A stretch of DNA of 19,069 nt from Ectopseudomonas composti. Its GTDB lineage: Bacteria > Pseudomonadota > Gammaproteobacteria > Pseudomonadales > Pseudomonadaceae. Position 1 is the stretch's first letter. Each line of letters opens with the position of its first letter. A model generated the notes under the pieces. The model worked only from the letters and a program-made list of their open reading frames with translations. It was not told the origin of the DNA and made no database searches. The DNA lies in the NCBI GenBank assembly GCA_946886245.1, contig CAMPIF010000021.1:1-19069 (forward strand). Direction: 5' to 3'. This document shows, in pieces, positions 14,672 to 19,069 of the stretch. Both the position numbers and the translations under genes were made by a program.

Positions 14672-14699
14672 ATTAGAACATATGGCCCCCTGCCATCAA
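14672..14699 (-). promoter_or_regulatory. candidate sigma-70 promoter for cdiBAI
   Basis: On the minus strand TTGATG (14699-14694) and TCTAAT (14677-14672) are separated by 16 bases. They predict a start near 14665 and a 44-nt leader to the cdiB ATG. The -10 box matches the consensus at five of six positions. Confidence 0.45.
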
Positions 14700-14735
14700 A
14701 CGCCTAAAAAATGAACAACTTCACGTTTGGGGACA

Positions 14736-14753
14736 TCGATCCGAACGGATCGA
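14736..14753. promoter_or_regulatory. palindrome upstream of cdiBAI, possible operator
   Basis: TCGATCCGAACGGATCGA has perfect eight-base arms with AA in the centre. It lies roughly 80 bp upstream of the predicted cdiBAI start, where an activator or repressor dimer could bind. No T run follows on either strand, which argues against a terminator. Confidence 0.35.
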
Positions 14754-14893
14754 CAAGCGCTGCCTGAAAGTGAGACTTACCGCCCCTTTGCGCAGCGGTG
14801 CCTCGCCGCGAACAAGGGAAGCACGAATTCGAAAACATGCCGGAAGCATTTTTTGACTTCGTCCAGTTGCTGCCAAGAGAGCGAGCAACGAAA

Positions 14894-14921
14894 GCTTCGC
14901 CCTGGGGTGGGGCTCCTACGA
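14894..14921 (-). repeat. degenerate Pseudomonas REP (GTAGGAGCCCC type)
   Basis: On the minus strand GTAGGAGCCCCACCCCAGGG, continuing CGAAGC, resembles the common Pseudomonas repeat with a GTAGGAG head and a GGGGCGAA-like partner. It is one of two intergenic hairpins between cdiB and the reductase gene. Confidence 0.55.
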
Positions 14922-14992
14922 AAGGCGGCTTTGGCATACATGCAGTCAGATATCGCTCGAATACGGTCGGCCCCCTCAGCCCTCTCCCCCAG

Positions 14993-15018
14993 CCCCTCTC
15001 CCGCAAGCGGGAGAGGGG
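14993..15018. repeat. perfect 12-bp hairpin (CCCCTCTCCCGC type repeat)
   Basis: CCCCTCTCCCGC (14993-15004) and GCGGGAGAGGGG (15007-15018) pair perfectly around AA, preceded by CCCTCTCCCCCAG. This is a widespread proteobacterial intergenic repeat. It follows the reductase stop by about 70 bp on the minus strand and may end that transcript, though a T run is lacking. The rest of the gap between cdiB and the reductase gene shows no gene. Confidence 0.7.
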
Positions 15019-15086
15019 AGCCAAGCGCGTACGGCCTAACTGACTGGCGTCAGACGTTGGCAACCTTATCTGATCGCCATTGACCC

Positions 15087-16052
15087 TTAACGCGGCGCGT
15101 AGGCGAATACGTCGGCGCGCATCTGGTGCGCGTCCATCCCCGCTTCGACCAGCGCATCGAGCGTGGCGTAGACCATCGCCGGTGAACCGCTGGCGTAGAC
15201 GTGCAAGGCCTTGAGATCCGGGAAGTCCTCGCGCACCGCTTCGTGCAGCAGACCGCAACGACCCTGCCAGCCGCACTGGTCGCTGACTACCTGGTGCAGG
15301 AACAGATTGTCCAGCTGTTGCCACTGCGCCCAATGTGGCAGTTCGTAGAAATCCTCGGGCCGACGCGCGCCCCAGTACAGGTGCACCGGATGGGTGAAAC
15401 CCGCCGCGCGGCAATGCTCGATCAGGCTGTGCATCTGGCCCATGCCGGTGCCGGCGGCGATCAGCACCAGCGGGCCATCGGGCAGGTCGGCGAGGTGGGT
15501 ATCACCGTAGGGCATCTGCACGCGCGCCATGCCGGTGCTGCGCAGGTGCTCCAACAGGGCGATGCTGCTGTCTTCGCGGGCGAGGATGTGCAGCTCCAGC
15601 TCACGCCCGGCGTGCGGCGCCGAAGCCAGGGAGAACGCCGCCATCTCGCCATCCGGGCGCTGTAGCAGCAGGTACTGCCCGGCGTGATAGCGCGGCGCCT
15701 TGCCGGCTGGAGTGCGCAGGCGCACGCGGAACACGTCGCCCCCCACTTCCTGGCATTCGATCACCTGGCAGCTCAGTTCGCGCACGGGCAACTCACCCGG
15801 TGCCAGTACGCCATCCCAATGCAGCACACAGTCTTCCAGCGGTTCGGCCAGGCAGGTGAACAGCTCACCATGATCCAACTCGGCGCCGTTCTGCCGCACG
15901 CGCCCTTCTACCAGCAGCGCGGCGCAGATATGGCAGTTGCCGTTGCGGCAGCTCTGCGGGCAGTCGTAGCCCAGGCGCCGGGCACCATCGAGGATGCGCT
16001 CACCCGGCTGCAGCGCGAGAGTGATACCGGAAGGTTGCAGGGTGACGTTCAT
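15087..16052 (-). CDS. ferredoxin-type NAD(P)H:flavin reductase next to ubiD
   Basis: The 321-residue product has two modules. An N-terminal plant-type [2Fe-2S] ferredoxin domain (about 1-85) carries the ligands CRNGNCHIC plus a later cysteine in LFTCLAEP. A ferredoxin-reductase module (about 95-320) has a flavin stretch AFSLASAPHAGRELELHIL and the nucleotide loop LIAAGTGMGQMHSLIEH. It resembles CDP-6-deoxy-glucoseen reductase (AscD) and oxygenase reductases, which pass electrons from NAD(P)H through flavin to iron-sulfur. The ATG at 16052 shares its A with the ubiD stop (TAATG), so translation is coupled. The partner acceptor is unknown; a link to UbiD cofactor chemistry is possible but inferred. 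Confidence 0.88.
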   Translation of the reverse strand: MNVTLQPSGITLALQPGERILDGARRLGYDCPQSCRNGNCHICAALLVEGRVRQNGAELDHGELFTCLAEPLEDCVLHWDGVLAPGELPVRELSCQVIECQEVGGDVFRVRLRTPAGKAPRYHAGQYLLLQRPDGEMAAFSLASAPHAGRELELHILAREDSSIALLEHLRSTGMARVQMPYGDTHLADLPDGPLVLIAAGTGMGQMHSLIEHCRAAGFTHPVHLYWGARRPEDFYELPHWAQWQQLDNLFLHQVVSDQCGWQGRCGLLHEAVREDFPDLKALHVYASGSPAMVYATLDALVEAGMDAHQMRADVFAYAPR

Positions 16053-17518
16053 TAATCGATTCCCAGCTCGCTCCAGAGCGCGTCGACGCGTGCCACTACG
16101 GCAGGGTCCTTCTCGATGGCGCGGCCCCATTCGCGGGTGGTCTCGCCCGGCCACTTGTGGGTGGCGTCCAGTCCCATCTTCGAGCCCAGGCCGGAGATCG
16201 GCGAGGCGAAGTCGAGATAGTCGATCGGTGTGTTGTCGATCATCACCGTGTCGCGCTTGGGGTCCATGCGCGTGGTAATCGCCCAGATCACGTCATTCCA
16301 GTCCCGTGCGTTGATATCGTCGTCGGTGACGATAACGAACTTGGTGTACATGAACTGCCTGAGGAACGACCAGACACCGAGCATTACGCGCTTGGCGTGG
16401 CCTGGGTACTGCTTCTTCATGGTCACCACCGCCATGCGGTAGGAACAGCCTTCCGGCGGCAGGTAGAAGTCGGTGATCTCGGGGAACTGCTTCTGCAGGA
16501 TCGGCACGAACACCTCGTTCAGCGCCACGCCGAGGATCGCCGGCTCATCTGGCGGCCGGCCGGTGTAGGTGCTGTGATAGATAGGATCGCGACGACGGGT
16601 GATGCGCTCGACGGTGAACACCGGAAAGGTGTCGACCTCGTTGTAGTAGCCGGTGTGATCGCCATAGGGGCCTTCCGGCGCGGTCTCGCCCGGATGGATC
16701 ACGCCTTCGAGCACGATCTCGGCACTGGCCGGCACCTGCAGGTCGCTGCCGACAGCCTTGATCAGTTCGGTGCGATGACCGCGCAAGAGACCGGCGAAGG
16801 CGTATTCGGAGAGGGTATCGGGCACTGGCGTGACGGCGCCGAGAATGGTCGCCGGGTCGGCACCGAGGGCCACGCACACCGGGTAGGGTTTGTCAGGATG
16901 AGCCTTGCACCAGTCGCGGAAGTCGAGCGCGCCGCCACGGTGGCTGAGCCAGCGCATGATCACCTTGTTACGACCGATCACTTGCTGGCGGTAGATGCCG
17001 AGGTTCTGGCGCTCCTTGTTCGGGCCCTTGGTGATGGTCAGGCCCCAGGTGATCAGCGGTGCCACGTCACCCGGCCAGCAGTGCTGGATCGGCAGTTTGC
17101 CCAGGTCGACGTCGTCGCCCTCCTCGATCACTTCATGGCACGGCGCATCCTTGACCACCTTGGGCGCCATGGAAATGACCTTCTTGAAGATCGGCAGCTT
17201 GCTCCAGGCATCCTTGAGGCCCTTGGGCGGCTCGGGCTCCTTGAGAAAGGCCAGCAGCTTGCCGATCTCGCGCAGTTCGGACACCTCTTCGGCGCCCATG
17301 CCCAGCGCCACGCGCTTGGGCGTGCCGAACAGATTGCCGAGCACCGGCACGTCGAAGCCGGTGGGCTTTTCGAACAGCAGCGCCGGGCCGCCCTTGCGCA
17401 GGGTGCGGTCGCAGATTTCGGTCATTTCCAGAACGGGCGATACCGGCGTCTGGATGCGCTTGAGTTCGCCGCGCTTTTCCAGTTCACGGATGAAGTCGCG
17501 CAGGTCGCGATACTGCAT
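16052..17518 (-). CDS. ubiD: UbiD: 3-polyprenyl-4-hydroxybenzoate decarboxylase
   Basis: UbiD removes the carboxyl group of polyprenyl-4-hydroxybenzoate in ubiquinone synthesis, using the prenylated flavin made by UbiX plus manganese and potassium. The protein has 488 residues, close to the E. coli length, and aligns by eye over its full span. It starts [20 protein letters not shown], with [15 protein letters not shown] and the prFMN/metal-site segment [20 protein letters not shown]. The end includes [27 protein letters not shown]. The ATG at 17518 has GAGG nine bases upstream, and the 13-codon extension lacks conservation. The gene lies downstream of rho, as in P. aeruginosa. Confidence 0.96.
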   Translation of the reverse strand: MQYRDLRDFIRELEKRGELKRIQTPVSPVLEMTEICDRTLRKGGPALLFEKPTGFDVPVLGNLFGTPKRVALGMGAEEVSELREIGKLLAFLKEPEPPKGLKDAWSKLPIFKKVISMAPKVVKDAPCHEVIEEGDDVDLGKLPIQHCWPGDVAPLITWGLTITKGPNKERQNLGIYRQQVIGRNKVIMRWLSHRGGALDFRDWCKAHPDKPYPVCVALGADPATILGAVTPVPDTLSEYAFAGLLRGHRTELIKAVGSDLQVPASAEIVLEGVIHPGETAPEGPYGDHTGYYNEVDTFPVFTVERITRRRDPIYHSTYTGRPPDEPAILGVALNEVFVPILQKQFPEITDFYLPPEGCSYRMAVVTMKKQYPGHAKRVMLGVWSFLRQFMYTKFVIVTDDDINARDWNDVIWAITTRMDPKRDTVMIDNTPIDYLDFASPISGLGSKMGLDATHKWPGETTREWGRAIEKDPAVVARVDALWSELGID

Positions 17519-17822
17519 GCAGGAGCCTCGTGTCGGACAGGCAGGAGTCGGCCGCAAAGTTTAGCGCCGAAGTCGGGCTTTCAGAAGGCTTGAAAGCTTC
17601 CAGATACGACAAGGCCGGGTTTCCCCGGCCTTGTGGCGGTGCAATGGATCGTAGCGAGCAAAGGTCAGGCAAGGCTCAACGACCAACGGGAGTAACAGCC
17701 AAAGGCTGGCCCGAAGGGTGAGCGCCAGCGAATCAAACAGGCGAGGAAGCGGAGTGTACTTTTGTACATGAGCTTTCCGAGTCGGCTTTTAACGCAGCAT
17801 CACCTTCGCGCAGTAGATCCTC
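17519..17822. other. rho-ubiD intergenic region with hairpins
   Basis: No gene is visible in these 304 bp. They hold the hairpin listed at 17610-17633. Near 17750-17815 is a stretch (GAGGAAGCGGAGTGTAC, TTTTGTACATGAGC, TTTTAACGCAGCATCACCTT) that resembles a recurrent Pseudomonas intergenic sequence I remember in many copies. TGTAC and GTACA form a small inverted repeat within it. I see no strong ubiD promoter. Confidence 0.5.
17610..17633 (-). terminator. strong hairpin between rho and ubiD
   Basis: CAAGGCCGGG and CCCGGCCTTG are perfect ten-base arms around a four-base loop. On the minus strand the hairpin is followed by TCGTAT, a poor T tract, so it may end the rho transcript weakly or only protect its 3' end. 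It lies about 90 bp before ubiD. Confidence 0.4.

Positions 17823-19069
<1,247 letters not shown>

Noticed and set aside
14704..15414. Minus-strand frame of 236 codons spanning the cdiB-reductase gap
   Set aside because: It overlaps the reductase gene in another frame and reads through two intergenic hairpin repeats.
16157..17593. A 478-codon plus-strand frame opposite ubiD
   Set aside because: It is a shadow frame; UbiD on the other strand is conserved over its full length.

Overview
The window looks like a Pseudomonas chromosome. GC-rich housekeeping genes flank a contact-dependent growth inhibition (CDI) locus and an unusual AT-rich repeat region. The core genes are an ABC-2 permease, a FliL-like protein, a quinone oxidoreductase, a ferredoxin/flavin reductase, ubiD and rho. 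From memory their order resembles P. aeruginosa PAO1 from about PA5230 to PA5239. A GTAGGAGCGGC-type intergenic repeat also fits Pseudomonas. The species cannot be fixed from sequence alone.

Left flank (1-2850): the tail of an upstream transporter gene overlaps an ABC-2 permease gene (+). A small exported FliL-like gene (-) and a zinc-free NADPH:quinone oxidoreductase gene (+) diverge from a shared 155-bp promoter region. A strong hairpin terminator follows the oxidoreductase.

Middle (3000-14700, nearly all on the minus strand): transcription from about 14665 would read cdiB (outer-membrane two-partner transporter), then cdiA (2162-residue exoprotein with a short AT-rich toxin tip), then the immunity gene next to the cdiA stop. 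Downstream of this operon lies a 2.8-kb graveyard or reservoir. It holds an orphan toxin tip with a CPCC-type cysteine-rich immunity gene, a further orphan immunity-like gene, the last codons of a third toxin joined to the first codons of its immunity gene, a 65-bp fragment of another cdiA, and a truncated REP-associated transposase (RAYT). All pieces are on the same strand as cdiA. They are separated by two families of hairpin repeats, one headed GGGGACAGATTTATT and the other GGGGACAGACCACGA. One pair of perfect 60-bp hairpin-bearing direct repeats brackets the orphan toxin/immunity pair.

Right flank (14700-19069): an intergenic region with hairpin repeats, then, reading leftwards on the minus strand, rho (its 5' end lies outside the window), ubiD and a ferredoxin/flavin reductase gene translationally coupled to ubiD by a TAATG overlap.

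Working hypothesis: the hairpin repeats have repeatedly broken or bounded cdi modules, leaving a silent store of toxin and immunity parts next to a live cdiBAI operon. The live system would deliver the cdiA tip into neighbouring cells. The intact downstream immunity genes could still protect against relatives carrying the matching toxins. The arrangement is visible in the sequence; the mechanism is inferred.
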